Below, piece after piece: positions 1-9,390 of a DNA stretch of 64,000 nt. The notes beneath the pieces were generated by a model that had not been told where the DNA came from, made no database searches, and saw nothing but the letters and a program-made list of their open reading frames with translations. Made by a program: the position numbers and the translations under genes. How positions within the stretch are numbered: the stretch's first letter is position 1; each line of letters opens with the position of its first letter. The DNA comes from Acinetobacter baretiae (GTDB lineage Bacteria; Pseudomonadota; Gammaproteobacteria; Pseudomonadales; Moraxellaceae), in NCBI RefSeq assembly GCF_015627105.1, contig NZ_VTDM01000017.1, positions 36,969 to 100,968 on the forward strand, given 5' to 3'.

Positions 1-366
1 GTACAAGGTACACATGATGCTGAATTTCATCCATTATTGGATATTCCAACAGCACAGCTGATCATTCGTAAAGGGTTTCATCAACATATTGATAGTTACT
101 CTGCTTTTTTAGAAGCAGATCATGTAACCTCTACAGGTTTAGCAGGGTATTTACATGCTCGTGGCATTGATACGGTGTATATTGTTGGAATTGCAACCGA
201 TTTTTGTGTGGCATGGACAGCCATTGATGCTGTGAAACTTGGCTTTAAAGCCTATGTCATTGAAGATGCAACAGCTGCCATTGATTTAAATGGATCTTTA
301 GCACAGGCATGGCAACAAATGAGTGAGTGTGGTGTTCTCAAATTAAGTAGTTCTGATTTATCATAA
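1..366 (+). CDS. pncA: Nicotinamidase, C-terminal part (5' end outside window)
   Basis: The reading frame is open from base 1, so the gene begins upstream of the window. About 121 residues remain of a family that is usually about 210 long. The visible part starts with VQGTHDAEFHP, typical of the region after the metal-binding and catalytic segments of PncA, and contains GIATDFCV, which carries the nucleophilic cysteine of the isochorismatase/nicotinamidase fold. The enzyme hydrolyses nicotinamide to nicotinate and ammonia in the cytoplasm for NAD salvage. The partner enzyme gene pncB lies far away at 60.5 kb and is not in the same operon. A short inverted repeat (AACAGCA at 371-377, TGCTGTT at 398-404) follows the stop codon but lacks a T-tract. 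Confidence 0.9.
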   Translation, partial: VQGTHDAEFHPLLDIPTAQLIIRKGFHQHIDSYSAFLEADHVTSTGLAGYLHARGIDTVYIVGIATDFCVAWTAIDAVKLGFKAYVIEDATAAIDLNGSLAQAWQQMSECGVLKLSSSDLS

Positions 367-1038
367 AAAAAACAGCAGTCACTGGAGTTAAGCAACTTGC
401 TGTTAATAGGTAGTATAAGTAAAACGACGGCTTTTTACTGACACCAATTGCAGTTTAAAACTGCATTTCTTAGTATTTTATACAGATATTTCCATCATAT
501 GGGTAAAGATTAAAGATAACCTATACGGCCTACGGTCGCTTTAAACTTTGTATATGATTGGTTTTACTGATAAATATTATCTACTACTTTTAGTGAAATA
601 GATAGACTGCTTTGTGTAATTGGTAGAAAATGATAACTCATTACATGTTTAGCCTGACCTTGTGATGTAAAAGCCATGTGCTTTTATAGCATTTTCAATG
701 GTTGATTGTGCTTTAAAATGGTGCGAACTACTTATCTGTACGCGATGAAATAATATAAAAAGCCAATCATTAGACTTAAATCACTGGTAATGTCATGTGA
801 AGAAAATATAAAAATACCAAAAAATAGATTGATTTTAAAAGCACATTACATCGAGAATTCTAGCTTAATATATCGGTTAAATATGTAGAAATGTGTATTG
901 TGTATGTGATGATACAACAGACTTTTGTGGTTATGATCAAAGCAAAAAAAATTTAATCTTTCAAAGTATGAATTGAGTATGACAGCCAGTGTTTGAACTG
1001 GCATTAACATTGGGGTTAAAGATCATGTTGGACAGAAT
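367..1038. other. Intergenic region of 672 bp with no recognised gene
   Basis: No convincing open reading frame with a ribosome binding site is seen on either strand. The content is AT-rich and unstructured apart from a 17-bp palindrome at 449-465 (arms TGCAGTTT and AAACTGCA around one A). It could be a decayed gene or an undetected RNA. I see no terminal inverted repeats or tRNA-like fold. Confidence 0.5.
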
Positions 1039-1653
1039 ATGAATGGGTTTGAATTATTCACCTATATGGTGACAGTGATTGTCATGATTGCCACACCAGG
1101 GCCTGTAATGTTACTTGTTGCGAGTGCTGGTTTAAAAGGCGGGTATCGCAAGGCATTACATACAATTTTTGGAACTAATCTAGCATCGTTATGCCTGATT
1201 GCGATCTCTGTTTTAGTGCTTAAAGGGTTGTTGAGCATCAATGAACAGATCTTTATTATGATCAAAATATTGGGTTGTTTATATATTTTATACTTGGCTG
1301 TACAGTTATTTCGTGAGGCGTGGTCACAGCACAATGACATGATGCATCCTGAGCATTCACAACATGGCGGTTTTAAAAAAGGTTTTTTGGTGGGAATCTC
1401 TAACCCGAAGGATATTATTTTCTTTTCCGCATTTTTCCCGCAATTTGTTCATGTGACTTCAGATTTAAATATGAGTTTGTTGTTGCTGACTGTGGTTTGG
1501 GTTGTTTTAGATTTCATGACGCTATCTTTGGTTTATATCGGATTTAATCGCCTGTCTCAGAGTCGTCATTATGGCAAAATGCTGATGTTATGTGCTTTAA
1601 TTTTAATGTCAGTTGCACTGTATGGAATCGTGAGTTCGGCATTGCTGTATTAG
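1039..1653 (+). CDS. LysE/RhtB family amino-acid exporter
   Basis: This is a 204-residue polytopic inner-membrane protein with the N-terminal ATPGP motif (about residues 18-22) that marks LysE/RhtB-type translocators, followed by hydrophobic segments consistent with six helices. A conserved GISNPKD segment lies near residue 120. Members export amino acids or analogues by proton exchange. The substrate (threonine, homoserine, leucine or another) cannot be read from the sequence. The ATG at 1039 follows GGACAG at a usable distance. It stands alone behind a long gap, and 35 bp separate it from the exonuclease gene, so the two may be co-transcribed. Confidence 0.85.
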   Translation: MNGFELFTYMVTVIVMIATPGPVMLLVASAGLKGGYRKALHTIFGTNLASLCLIAISVLVLKGLLSINEQIFIMIKILGCLYILYLAVQLFREAWSQHNDMMHPEHSQHGGFKKGFLVGISNPKDIIFFSAFFPQFVHVTSDLNMSLLLLTVVWVVLDFMTLSLVYIGFNRLSQSRHYGKMLMLCALILMSVALYGIVSSALLY

Positions 1654-1688
1654 TCATGTTTTAATGTCTTTTAATCTAAGGTGATGCG

Positions 1689-2117
1689 ATGAACTTATTT
1701 TTAGATTGTGAATTTAATGGTTTTGGTGGGTCATTAATTTCTATGGCTTTAGTCGATGAAAATCAGCATTATTTTTATGAAGTTTTAGCATGTGAATCAC
1801 CTATACCTTGGGTTGAAACACATGTAATGCCCCAATTAAATCAACCTGTGATTGAGTGGGATCAGTTTCAGTGGAAATTAAGGCATTTTTTACAAAGTTA
1901 TCAGCATGTTCATATTATTGCAGATTGGCCTGAAGATCTTTCACTGTTTTTAAATGCGTTAATTGTTCATCCGGGGAATCATATGGCAGTTCCTGCGCTC
2001 ACCATGGCGTTATGGAAGCCTACGCAAAACGATCATTTTATTGATGCGAAGCAACCCCATAATGCATTATCCGATGCAATTGCGTTACAAAAAAATTATC
2101 AGAGCATGAACAAGTGA
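1689..2117 (+). CDS. Small DEDDh-type 3'-5' exonuclease-like protein
   Basis: This 142-residue protein has the pieces of a DnaQ-like exonuclease: D6 and E8 in FLDCEFNG, an acidic residue in the IIADWPED segment (D79), and a C-terminal HNALSDA motif giving H124 and D129. That is the DEDDh set that binds two metal ions. The fold is near minimal length, with no extra domains. The substrate, RNA or DNA, is unknown; relatives are annotated as 3'-5' exoribonucleases of the RNase T/Rv2179c type. The ATG follows AAGGTGATGCG. The function is inferred from motifs only. Confidence 0.75.
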   Translation: MNLFLDCEFNGFGGSLISMALVDENQHYFYEVLACESPIPWVETHVMPQLNQPVIEWDQFQWKLRHFLQSYQHVHIIADWPEDLSLFLNALIVHPGNHMAVPALTMALWKPTQNDHFIDAKQPHNALSDAIALQKNYQSMNK

Positions 2118-2313
2118 AATACACATTTGATGATGAGTGAACAAGGTTTTTTACTGTAAGTCTTGTAAAAATATAAAAATTTTATTCAAATGGTTTAGAA
2201 GATTTTTAGTACTTATGCAGACACAGGCGGACGTTCAATGTACGCTTATTTAGTATCAAACGCGTTGACTTATACTGTGTTCAGTAAATATTGGTTGAGT
2301 AAAGGAAGAAGAT

Positions 2314-2682
2314 ATGTTGTGTCCTCAGTGTCATGCATCTGATGTTGAAATCAGAGACCATGAGCAACAATTAAAGAGAGTTGGTGGTGTAATGTTAGGG
2401 TCGGCAGGTGTTGCTGCGGGTGCCGTTGGTGGTGCAGCTGCGGGTGCATCTACAGGCGCTGCGATTGGTACTTTGGCAGGGCCTTTGGGCATTATTACAG
2501 GTGCAACTATTGGTACATTTGTTGGTGCAATCAGTGCAGGCGTGACAGGTGGTTTTTTAGGTCGCCGTGTTGGGCATAAAGCAGGTACTGTGGTGGATAA
2601 AAACATTTTTTTTGATTACACTTGCTTAGCATGTGGGCATCGATTTAATGCCTCTAAACATAAACAAAGCGAGCTTAAATAA
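2314..2682 (+). CDS. Glycine-zipper protein with a split zinc ribbon
   Basis: The 122-residue protein begins with CPQC (C3, C6) and ends with TCLACGH (C104, C107), so the two halves of a four-cysteine zinc ribbon flank the rest of the chain. Between them, residues 24-92 are a Gly/Ala-rich glycine zipper with GxxxG spacing, a type that packs or inserts in membranes. No signal peptide is visible, so the protein should start in the cytoplasm. AGGAAGAAG lies just before the ATG. It is monocistronic and converges on gabD. I do not recognise a specific function. Confidence 0.75.
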   Translation: MLCPQCHASDVEIRDHEQQLKRVGGVMLGSAGVAAGAVGGAAAGASTGAAIGTLAGPLGIITGATIGTFVGAISAGVTGGFLGRRVGHKAGTVVDKNIFFDYTCLACGHRFNASKHKQSELK

Positions 2683-2699
2683 GCTCACTTTATACTTTA
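2669..2699 (+). terminator. Hairpin spanning the stop codon of the glycine-zipper gene
   Basis: GAGCTTA and TAAGCTC form a 7-bp stem at 2671-2686, overlapping the stop codon, and are followed by an AT-rich stretch toward gabD. The loop is only two bases, so the end base pairs must open. It is a plausible but weak bidirectional terminator between convergent genes. Confidence 0.35.
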
Positions 2700-2709
2700 A
2701 CATTGTGTA

Positions 2710-4155
2710 TTAATTGGAAATATCGACACACAGATATTTCATTTCAAGATATTCTTCAATCCCTTCTTGTGAACCTTCACGGCCAAGCCCTGATTGTTTA
2801 ACACCACCAAAGGGGGCAACTTCATTAGAAATAGCGCCTGTGTTGATACCAACCATGCCATATTCAAGTTGCTCCGCCACACGCCATTGTCGCGCTGTGC
2901 TTTGAGTAAATACATATGCGGCTAAGCCAAATTCTGTATCGTTGGCAAATGCAATCGCTTCATCTTCTTGTTCAAAGCAAAATAAAGGAGCAAGTGGGCC
3001 AAAAGTTTCTTCTTTAGCAACATGCATCTGTTGTGTGACATCTGCTAATACGGTGGGTTGAAAGAAGCGTTTTCCTTGTGATGTAGATGTACCACCGATC
3101 AAAATACGTGCACCTTTTTCAGTGGCATCATGAATATGCGACAATACTTTATCGACTGCTGATTGCGAAATCAGAGGCCCTTGTGTTGTACTTTGTTCAC
3201 GACCATCGCCTACTTTAAGTGTTGCAACAGATTCAACGAGTTTTTGACTTAATTTCTCATAAATACCCGCTTGGACATAAATACGGTTTGCGCATACACA
3301 GGTTTGCCCACTATTACGGAATTTGCTTGCCATAATGCCTTGTACAGCTTGATCAAGATTTGCATCATCAAAAATAATGACGGGTGCATTGCCACCTAAT
3401 TCTAAAGATAGTTTTTTGATGGTTGGTGCACATTGCTGCATCAAAATTCGACCAACGTGGGTTGAACCTGTAAAGCTTAATTTACGTACAATGTCACTTT
3501 CACATAATGTTTTTCCTACTTCAGCTGCATCACCATTAATTGTAATAAGTAAGTCTTGTGGTAGGCCAGCCTGTAGAGCCAACACTTCTAAAGCGTAGGC
3601 AGTTAGTGGTGTGAGTTCAGCAGGTTTGACCACCATCGAGCAACCTGCTGCAAGTGCAGGAGCAACTTTACGTGTAATCATTGCTGCAGGAAAATTCCAA
3701 GGTGTAATGGCTGCAGTAACACCTATCGGTTGTTTTAAAACTAAAAGGCGCTGTTGTTGTTGAGTTGGTGCAATAATGTTGCCTTCAATACGGCGTGCTT
3801 GTTCGGCAAACCAACGAATAAATGACGCAGCATAAGTAATTTCACCTCGTGCTTCAGTGAAAGGTTTGCCTTGTTCTGCGGTTAAAATTTCTGCCAATGC
3901 CGATGTGTTTTCAAGTACAGCACTATGCCATGCCAATAAAATGTCAGCACGTGCCAATGCCGTTTTTTGTTTCCAAGCCGACTGCGCAATTTGAGCGCGC
4001 TCAATGGCATGTTTGATTTCGGCTTGAGTGTGTTTTTTCACCCATGCCAATGAAGCTTCAGTGGCTGCATCTGTCACTTCTATGGCAGGGTAGTCGGGTG
4101 CAACAAAGCAAAGGTCGGGGTGTGTGAGTAAATGTTGTAAGTGGGTTGAAATCAT
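2710..4155 (-). CDS. gabD: Succinate-semialdehyde dehydrogenase (NAD(P)+)
   Basis: The 481-residue length and sequence fit the aldehyde dehydrogenase superfamily, GabD branch. Visible motifs are TPWNFPAAM (about 151-159), the general-base glutamate in LELGGNAP (E252) and the nucleophilic cysteine in GQTCVCANR (C286). It oxidises succinate semialdehyde to succinate, the second step of GABA breakdown. Its start overlaps the stop of gabT by 4 bp, so the two genes are translationally coupled. The second cysteine two residues after C286 is common in this branch. Confidence 0.95.
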   Translation of the reverse strand: MISTHLQHLLTHPDLCFVAPDYPAIEVTDAATEASLAWVKKHTQAEIKHAIERAQIAQSAWKQKTALARADILLAWHSAVLENTSALAEILTAEQGKPFTEARGEITYAASFIRWFAEQARRIEGNIIAPTQQQQRLLVLKQPIGVTAAITPWNFPAAMITRKVAPALAAGCSMVVKPAELTPLTAYALEVLALQAGLPQDLLITINGDAAEVGKTLCESDIVRKLSFTGSTHVGRILMQQCAPTIKKLSLELGGNAPVIIFDDANLDQAVQGIMASKFRNSGQTCVCANRIYVQAGIYEKLSQKLVESVATLKVGDGREQSTTQGPLISQSAVDKVLSHIHDATEKGARILIGGTSTSQGKRFFQPTVLADVTQQMHVAKEETFGPLAPLFCFEQEDEAIAFANDTEFGLAAYVFTQSTARQWRVAEQLEYGMVGINTGAISNEVAPFGGVKQSGLGREGSQEGIEEYLEMKYLCVDISN

Positions 4156-5450
4156 GCAGATTGCTCCGAATGTGAGTGTACAGTGTCAGGCAAATCAATT
4201 GAGCGAAAACCTTGTTTTAAAATATGAAGTGCATGTTCAAACTGTGATGTTGGAATGGTTAAAGGGTACAAAAAGCGAAGAACATTACCATGTTTACCAC
4301 AGGTTAAAAGCAGTAAGTGATGTTGCATTGCGTAATCTTGTACAGCTTTTGCAAGAGCAGCCGTTTCAACTTCAACAGCAATCATTGAACCCAATGCACG
4401 AATATCTGTAATGAGATGTGGTTGTGCGTGCGCGATCTCTTTTAAGGTGCGGACTAAGGTGTGTCCTAATGTATTGGCGCGCTCGCATAAATCTTCTTCT
4501 TCAATGGCTTCAATTACCGCATGGGCAGCTGCAACAGCCAATGGGTTACCTGCATAGGTACCGCCTAATCCACCTGAATGAGGTGCATCCATAATATCTG
4601 CACGGCCAACCACACCAGAAATAGGAAAGCCACCTCCTAAACTTTTGGCCATCGTGATTAAATCTGCTTTAGCAGAGTAGTGTTGCATTGCAAACAGCTG
4701 TCCTGTACGTGCAAAACCAGATTGTACTTCGTCTGCAATCAGTAAAATGCCATGCGTATCACACAGTTGACGTAAACGATCTAAGAACTCAGAAGGCACA
4801 ATATGAAATCCACCTTCGCCTTGTACTGGCTCAAGTACAATTGCTGCAACATCGTGAGCTGAAATATCTTCACTAAAAATATCTTCAATGCTTGAAATGG
4901 CCGCATTTACACTGATGCCTTGTTGTGGCACAGGATAGCGTGCATGAAAAACACCTGCCGGCATAACACCAAAGTCACGTTTGTAAGGTGCGGTTTTTCC
5001 TGTCATGGCCATAGTCATGAATGAGCGTCCATGAAATCCATTACCAAATGTAATAATACCGTGACGACCTGTATATGAACGTGCAATTTTTACTGCATTT
5101 TCTACAGCCTCTGCACCTGTGGTAAAAAATGCGGTTTTTGCCATACCGTCAATGGGTGCGCGTGCATTAATTTTTTCTGCCAATGAAATATAACTTTCAT
5201 AGGGAGTGACTTGATAGGCTGTATGTGTAAATTGCTCTAATTGCGCTTTTACTGCTGCAATGACTTTGGGGTGACGATGTCCTGTATTCAGCACTGCAAT
5301 TCCACCTGCAAAATCGGTATACGCTTGGCCTTGTTGATCCCAAATGGTTGCATTTTCGGCTTTGTCTGCATACCACTGACACATCACACCTACTCCACGT
5401 GGTGTTGCTTGTTGCTTGCGTTGATTTAAATCGTGATTTGAGGTGTTCAT
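4152..5450 (-). CDS. gabT: 4-aminobutyrate aminotransferase
   Basis: This is a 432-residue class III PLP aminotransferase. The PLP-binding aspartate is in LLIADEVQSG (D240) and the Schiff-base lysine is in ITMAKSLGGG (K269). It transfers the amino group of GABA to 2-oxoglutarate, giving succinate semialdehyde for GabD. AAGGATAAG precedes the ATG on the minus strand. It is the first gene of the gabT-gabD operon, read away from the MocR regulator gene, which presumably controls it. Confidence 0.94.
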   Translation of the reverse strand: MNTSNHDLNQRKQQATPRGVGVMCQWYADKAENATIWDQQGQAYTDFAGGIAVLNTGHRHPKVIAAVKAQLEQFTHTAYQVTPYESYISLAEKINARAPIDGMAKTAFFTTGAEAVENAVKIARSYTGRHGIITFGNGFHGRSFMTMAMTGKTAPYKRDFGVMPAGVFHARYPVPQQGISVNAAISSIEDIFSEDISAHDVAAIVLEPVQGEGGFHIVPSEFLDRLRQLCDTHGILLIADEVQSGFARTGQLFAMQHYSAKADLITMAKSLGGGFPISGVVGRADIMDAPHSGGLGGTYAGNPLAVAAAHAVIEAIEEEDLCERANTLGHTLVRTLKEIAHAQPHLITDIRALGSMIAVEVETAALAKAVQDYAMQHHLLLLTCGKHGNVLRFLYPLTIPTSQFEHALHILKQGFRSIDLPDTVHSHSEQSA

Positions 5451-5606
5451 ATCTTATCCTTTATTTGTGTGGTGTAGGCATTGGTTGTGATTGCATAGAT
5501 ATATCGTATGCACGATGAGATGTTCTACAATGCGTATGATGTCATCAATGTGTCGTATTTATACTTTTTTTACGAGAGCCACTTTTACGGTTGAGGGGGG
5601 AGCCAA
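5451..5606. promoter_or_regulatory. Divergent gabT / gabR-like control region
   Basis: The 156-bp gap between the two divergent genes must hold both promoters. It contains a short inverted repeat ATCGT-ATGC-ACGAT at about 5504-5517 and a related CGTATGATG further on. GabR-type MocR proteins usually bind direct repeats in such gaps. The exact site is not certain here. Confidence 0.4.
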
Positions 5607-7112
5607 TTGCGTCGTTTATTGGGCGATTATTTATTGCAAAGATTACAGCAAGCGCAAAGTGGTACATTACAACAGCGTTTGTTTGATTGTTTGCGGGGTG
5701 CAATATTAGACGGTATATTGCACCCCAAAACACGGTTGCCTGCATCGAGAGATTTAGCACAAGAAATCAAAGTTTCTCGAAATACAGTACTCAATGCTTA
5801 TGATCAATTACAAGCAGAAGGATATGTTGAGGCACGTATTGGGCATGGTACATGGGTCTCTGAACAATTACCTGATCTTTATTTATCTTTACCGACAGCA
5901 ATATTAGACCATCAAACTCAAAGTGTTCAGTCGAGTGCAGTGTTATCCCAACGAGGACATCAATTAGTAGAAACGGCAGCTGCATCGCCACATCAGTGGG
6001 GAGCTTTTGTGCCCGGTGCACCCGATGTAACAGAATTTCCGCATCATATTTTTACACGGATTCAAAATAAATTAAATAAATCACCAAAGGTGGAGCAGCT
6101 CATTTATAGCAATGACGGCGGTTGTATATTGTTACGTCAAGCTTTGGCTGAATATTTGAGAATGGCACGTTCAGTACAGTGTGATGCAGATCAAATTATT
6201 ATTACTGAAGGAATTCATCAAGCCATTGATTTAGTTACACGTACTTTAAGCGATGTTGGCGATCGAGTTTGGATTGAAGATCCGGCATATTGGGGGGTGC
6301 GAAATAATTTAAACGTCAATGGTGCAGATATTTACCCTCTACCTGTTGATGCAGAAGGTATTGTACCTGAGCTGTATCCAGATCAAAGCCCAAAGCTTAT
6401 TTTTGTAACACCGTCACATCAATATCCGTTAGGTGTGCATTTGAGTGTATCTCGGCGTAAACAATTGCTACAGATTGCACGAAAGCATGGCAGTTGGATT
6501 GTAGAAGATGATTATGACAGTGAGTTTCGTTTTTCAGGGTTGCCGTATCCGTCATTGCAGGGTTTAGAAAAAAACAGTCGTGTGATTTATATGGGAACAT
6601 TTAGTAAAACCATTTATCCTGCGCTACGAATTGGCTATGTGGTTGTACCTAAAGTCCTTAGTGTGCCTTTACGTACGGCAGCGGCTGAATTATACCGTGG
6701 GGGGCATGTGTTGATTCAAAGTGCCTTGGCTGAATTTATTAAAGATGGGCATTATGAGGCTCATATACGCCGTATGCGATTGCTATATGGTAAACGACGT
6801 AAATATTTAATTGATTTGATTCTTCGTTATTTAGGTGAATCTTTTTTACATGAATTTGATGATGCTTCAGGACTACATTTGGTGTTAAAACTTCCTTTGT
6901 ATGTCGATGATGTTGCCCTAGCGAAGCATAGCTTGGCACAGGGGATTAAAGTCAGGGCTTTGTCGCAGTACTATATGCATCGTCAAACTTGTCATCAGCG
7001 TGGATTATTACTCGGCTTTGCTTGCGTAGAAGAGTCTGAAATGATGTCTGCTTTTACGATTTTATTGGCCTGTTTACGTGAAGTGCTTGATGAAAAAACG
7101 GTACCACACTGA
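5607..7112 (+). CDS. gabR: MocR/GabR-type transcriptional regulator
   Basis: The 501-residue protein has an N-terminal GntR-type winged helix (about 15-85, with LPASRDLAQEIKVSRNTV) and a C-terminal aminotransferase-like domain with the PLP lysine in TFSKTIYPALR (K334) and IVEDDYDSEFR before it. MocR proteins use PLP as a sensor. GabR itself responds to GABA and activates gabTD. The start is a TTG: an in-frame stop at 5592 excludes anything earlier, and GAGGGGGG lies six bases upstream. Its divergent position to gabT supports the role. The symbol is by context and family rather than proven effector. Confidence 0.85.
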   Translation: MRRLLGDYLLQRLQQAQSGTLQQRLFDCLRGAILDGILHPKTRLPASRDLAQEIKVSRNTVLNAYDQLQAEGYVEARIGHGTWVSEQLPDLYLSLPTAILDHQTQSVQSSAVLSQRGHQLVETAAASPHQWGAFVPGAPDVTEFPHHIFTRIQNKLNKSPKVEQLIYSNDGGCILLRQALAEYLRMARSVQCDADQIIITEGIHQAIDLVTRTLSDVGDRVWIEDPAYWGVRNNLNVNGADIYPLPVDAEGIVPELYPDQSPKLIFVTPSHQYPLGVHLSVSRRKQLLQIARKHGSWIVEDDYDSEFRFSGLPYPSLQGLEKNSRVIYMGTFSKTIYPALRIGYVVVPKVLSVPLRTAAAELYRGGHVLIQSALAEFIKDGHYEAHIRRMRLLYGKRRKYLIDLILRYLGESFLHEFDDASGLHLVLKLPLYVDDVALAKHSLAQGIKVRALSQYYMHRQTCHQRGLLLGFACVEESEMMSAFTILLACLREVLDEKTVPH

Positions 7113-7225
7113 ACTAATCATAGATTGCATATTGAATTGGTTTTACTTTGTGTTAATGTGTAAGTGTGCTCAATAAAGCACCATAATTAATAATGCCTTA
7201 GAAAAACTAAAATATTTGAGTTTAC

Positions 7226-7798
7226 ATGATGAAAAATTGTGGAAGATGGCTTGCATTGGCCGGAACAATGCTTATACAAGGGTGTCAAATGCCCTTAATA
7301 CATCAAAAAACCAACGTTTTAATGACTCAATCTTATCAAAGTTTTGCCATGACACCTGAACAATTTCGTTTGGCAATGAATCAAAAAATTGAATCAGAAA
7401 AGATGTCAGGACTGATTTCATTGGCACCTTTTTTGATCAATAATCAGTTTTTTTCAGTGGCCAATATTTCAAATGCACAGGTTACATTAGAGGGTAAATC
7501 CAATGTCGATGGACAACTCACGCTCGTGCGTTACCGTAGTTATTTAGTGGATGAAAAAAGTTTGGTCATTGCCATGACTTTAATTAAAAATACGGCAAAA
7601 GTTTTGCCTCCATCGGTCAGTGAACAAGACAAAGAGGATTGGATGGAACAAGTGATGGAAGATGCCGTGGCAAGCCCTGAAGGTTTTGCAGAAAAAGAGG
7701 TGCATCAGGGGATAATTTACTCGGCATCTATCTCATCTACGGGGTTGTTTGAAGTGTCATATCGGGTGTTACCTTCATCTTGTTGTAAACGTATTTGA
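7226..7798 (+). CDS. Putative lipoprotein of unknown function
   Basis: The N-terminus has two basic residues, a hydrophobic stretch and a lipobox-like IQGC with the modified cysteine at about residue 20, so it is probably an outer- or inner-membrane-anchored lipoprotein. The rest of the 190 residues shows no motif I know. Its last 82 bp overlap the 3' end of argP on the other strand, an unusually long convergent overlap. Either the real stop lies as shown or the C-terminus has drifted. The C-terminal SSCCKRI looks unlike the rest. Confidence 0.6.
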   Translation: MMKNCGRWLALAGTMLIQGCQMPLIHQKTNVLMTQSYQSFAMTPEQFRLAMNQKIESEKMSGLISLAPFLINNQFFSVANISNAQVTLEGKSNVDGQLTLVRYRSYLVDEKSLVIAMTLIKNTAKVLPPSVSEQDKEDWMEQVMEDAVASPEGFAEKEVHQGIIYSASISSTGLFEVSYRVLPSSCCKRI

Positions 7799-8658
7799 GC
7801 TTGTTGTTGGATATGCAAAGTGAGTTTTTTCATTTGGTCAGACTGTTGTTGCCAGTGATGCCAGTACAATTCAATTTCTGTACTTAATGCAGGCGACAAC
7901 ACCACCAAATCAGTGCCTTGAATTTGAAGGTCTGGTAGCATGCCATAACCAAAACCCATTTCTATGGCTTGTAAAAATGACTCAGAAGATGGAATTAAAT
8001 GGTATGGGTAAACGGTTTTACTTAATCCAAAATGATGCAATAAACTGTTGATATGCATTTCATCTTTACGATTGAAAATAACAGCAGGTGCAGTTCTGAG
8101 TGCTTGGCGTGTAAGGCCGTGAGGAAACCATTGTTGAATAAAAGATGGGCAGGCCACCATATGATAACCAATTTTACCTAAATATATGGCATGACAGCCT
8201 TTTTGTGTGATTGCATTACTAGATATACAGGCATTGACTTGGCCTGAGCTGAGTAAATGGTGAGTATGATCTTGATCATCTAAATGAATTTTTAAAATTA
8301 TTTTTTCTTTTAATAACATGTCTTTTAATGCAGGTAAAAACCATGTGGCTAAGCTGTCTGCATTGATGGCAATATGTGCTTGATAAAATGAATTTTCGGG
8401 GTGCTTTCCTGTAAATTGATGAAACAAATCTTGTTCAAGTAACATAATTTTATTCAAATACTGTAATAAATCTTGTCCTGCTTGTGTTGGGTAACATGGT
8501 CGCTCTCGAATAAGTAAAATATGTCCTAAAGATCGCTCTAATGCTTTAACACGGAGCGTAATTGCAGATGCAGTGACATTTAACTGTGTTGCCGCGTGCT
8601 CAAAACTTCCTGTTTCTATGACTGCTAAAAACGCTTGGCATTGCTTATGATCTAGCAT
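7717..8658 (-). CDS. argP: LysR-family regulator of the ArgP/LysG type
   Basis: The 313-residue protein has the LysR winged helix (about 1-60, ETGSFEHAATQLNVTASAIT) and a periplasmic-binding-protein-like effector domain. The unusual helix TASAITLRVKALE is typical of ArgP/LysG. It should activate the divergent exporter gene argO in response to lysine or arginine. AGGATAATTC precedes the ATG on the minus strand. The C-terminal tail (about 20 residues rich in D, N, E) is longer than in usual family members and lies in the overlap with the lipoprotein gene. Confidence 0.85.
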   Translation of the reverse strand: MLDHKQCQAFLAVIETGSFEHAATQLNVTASAITLRVKALERSLGHILLIRERPCYPTQAGQDLLQYLNKIMLLEQDLFHQFTGKHPENSFYQAHIAINADSLATWFLPALKDMLLKEKIILKIHLDDQDHTHHLLSSGQVNACISSNAITQKGCHAIYLGKIGYHMVACPSFIQQWFPHGLTRQALRTAPAVIFNRKDEMHINSLLHHFGLSKTVYPYHLIPSSESFLQAIEMGFGYGMLPDLQIQGTDLVVLSPALSTEIELYWHHWQQQSDQMKKLTLHIQQQAQIRLQQDEGNTRYDTSNNPVDEIDAE

Positions 8659-8769
8659 GAATTATCCTAAAAAAAATTTAGTGAAGCTTATCATTTCTTA
8701 GTTTTTATTTATTTCATTTGAAGTATGAATAATATAACCCATTAGCAAATAAAGCGATGGAAGATAGTC

Positions 8770-9390
8770 ATGTTATGGACAAGTTTTGCCCAAGGTTTAG
8801 GCATAGGTGCAGGTTTGATTGTGGCTATTGGTGCGCAAAATGCGCATGTTTTACGCATGGCCATTCAAAAACAGCATGTTTGGATCACGATATTTGGCTG
8901 TATTTTATGTGATTCGATTGCCATTATGATTGGTATAGCAGGGCTTGGGCAGTCATTACAGCAATCTAGTTTTTTGATGTCGATTGCTCGTTGGGGGGGG
9001 ATTATTTTTTTATTATGGTATGCATTACAAGCACTCAAGCGGAGTGTTTTTTCTCAACATGGCTTACAAGTACAACAATTAAATGAACAACAAATGCATA
9101 TTATGGTTGCTGTTCGTTTGGTTTTGGCTGTATCGCTACTGAACCCACACTTTTATTTAGATACGATTGTTTTATTGGGTGCTATTGGAAGTCAGCAACC
9201 CACAACCCTATTGCAGTATGCGTTTGGATTTGGAGCAATTTGTGCGTCTACACTGTGGTTTATTCTATTGGGTGGTACAGCTAAATGGCTTTCACCGTGG
9301 TTAAATAATGCCACTGCATGGCGTTTTATAGATGCAATGATTGCTGTCATGATGTTAACGGTCGCTTATTTATTGTTTCGAAGCCGTTAA
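8770..9390 (+). CDS. argO: LysE/ArgO family basic amino-acid exporter
   Basis: This 206-residue inner-membrane protein begins with GLGIGAGLIVAIGAQNAHVLR, the hallmark of the LysE/ArgO subgroup, and has about six hydrophobic helices. It exports arginine and/or lysine. The gene is divergent from argP across a 111-bp gap that should carry the ArgP-activated promoter. The second LysE-type gene at 1.0 kb belongs to the other (RhtB) subgroup. Confidence 0.88.
   Translation: MLWTSFAQGLGIGAGLIVAIGAQNAHVLRMAIQKQHVWITIFGCILCDSIAIMIGIAGLGQSLQQSSFLMSIARWGGIIFLLWYALQALKRSVFSQHGLQVQQLNEQQMHIMVAVRLVLAVSLLNPHFYLDTIVLLGAIGSQQPTTLLQYAFGFGAICASTLWFILLGGTAKWLSPWLNNATAWRFIDAMIAVMMLTVAYLLFRSR

Noticed and set aside
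4124..4411. 95-codon plus-strand ORF over gabD and gabT
   Set aside because: Antisense to two well-supported genes with no recognisable product.
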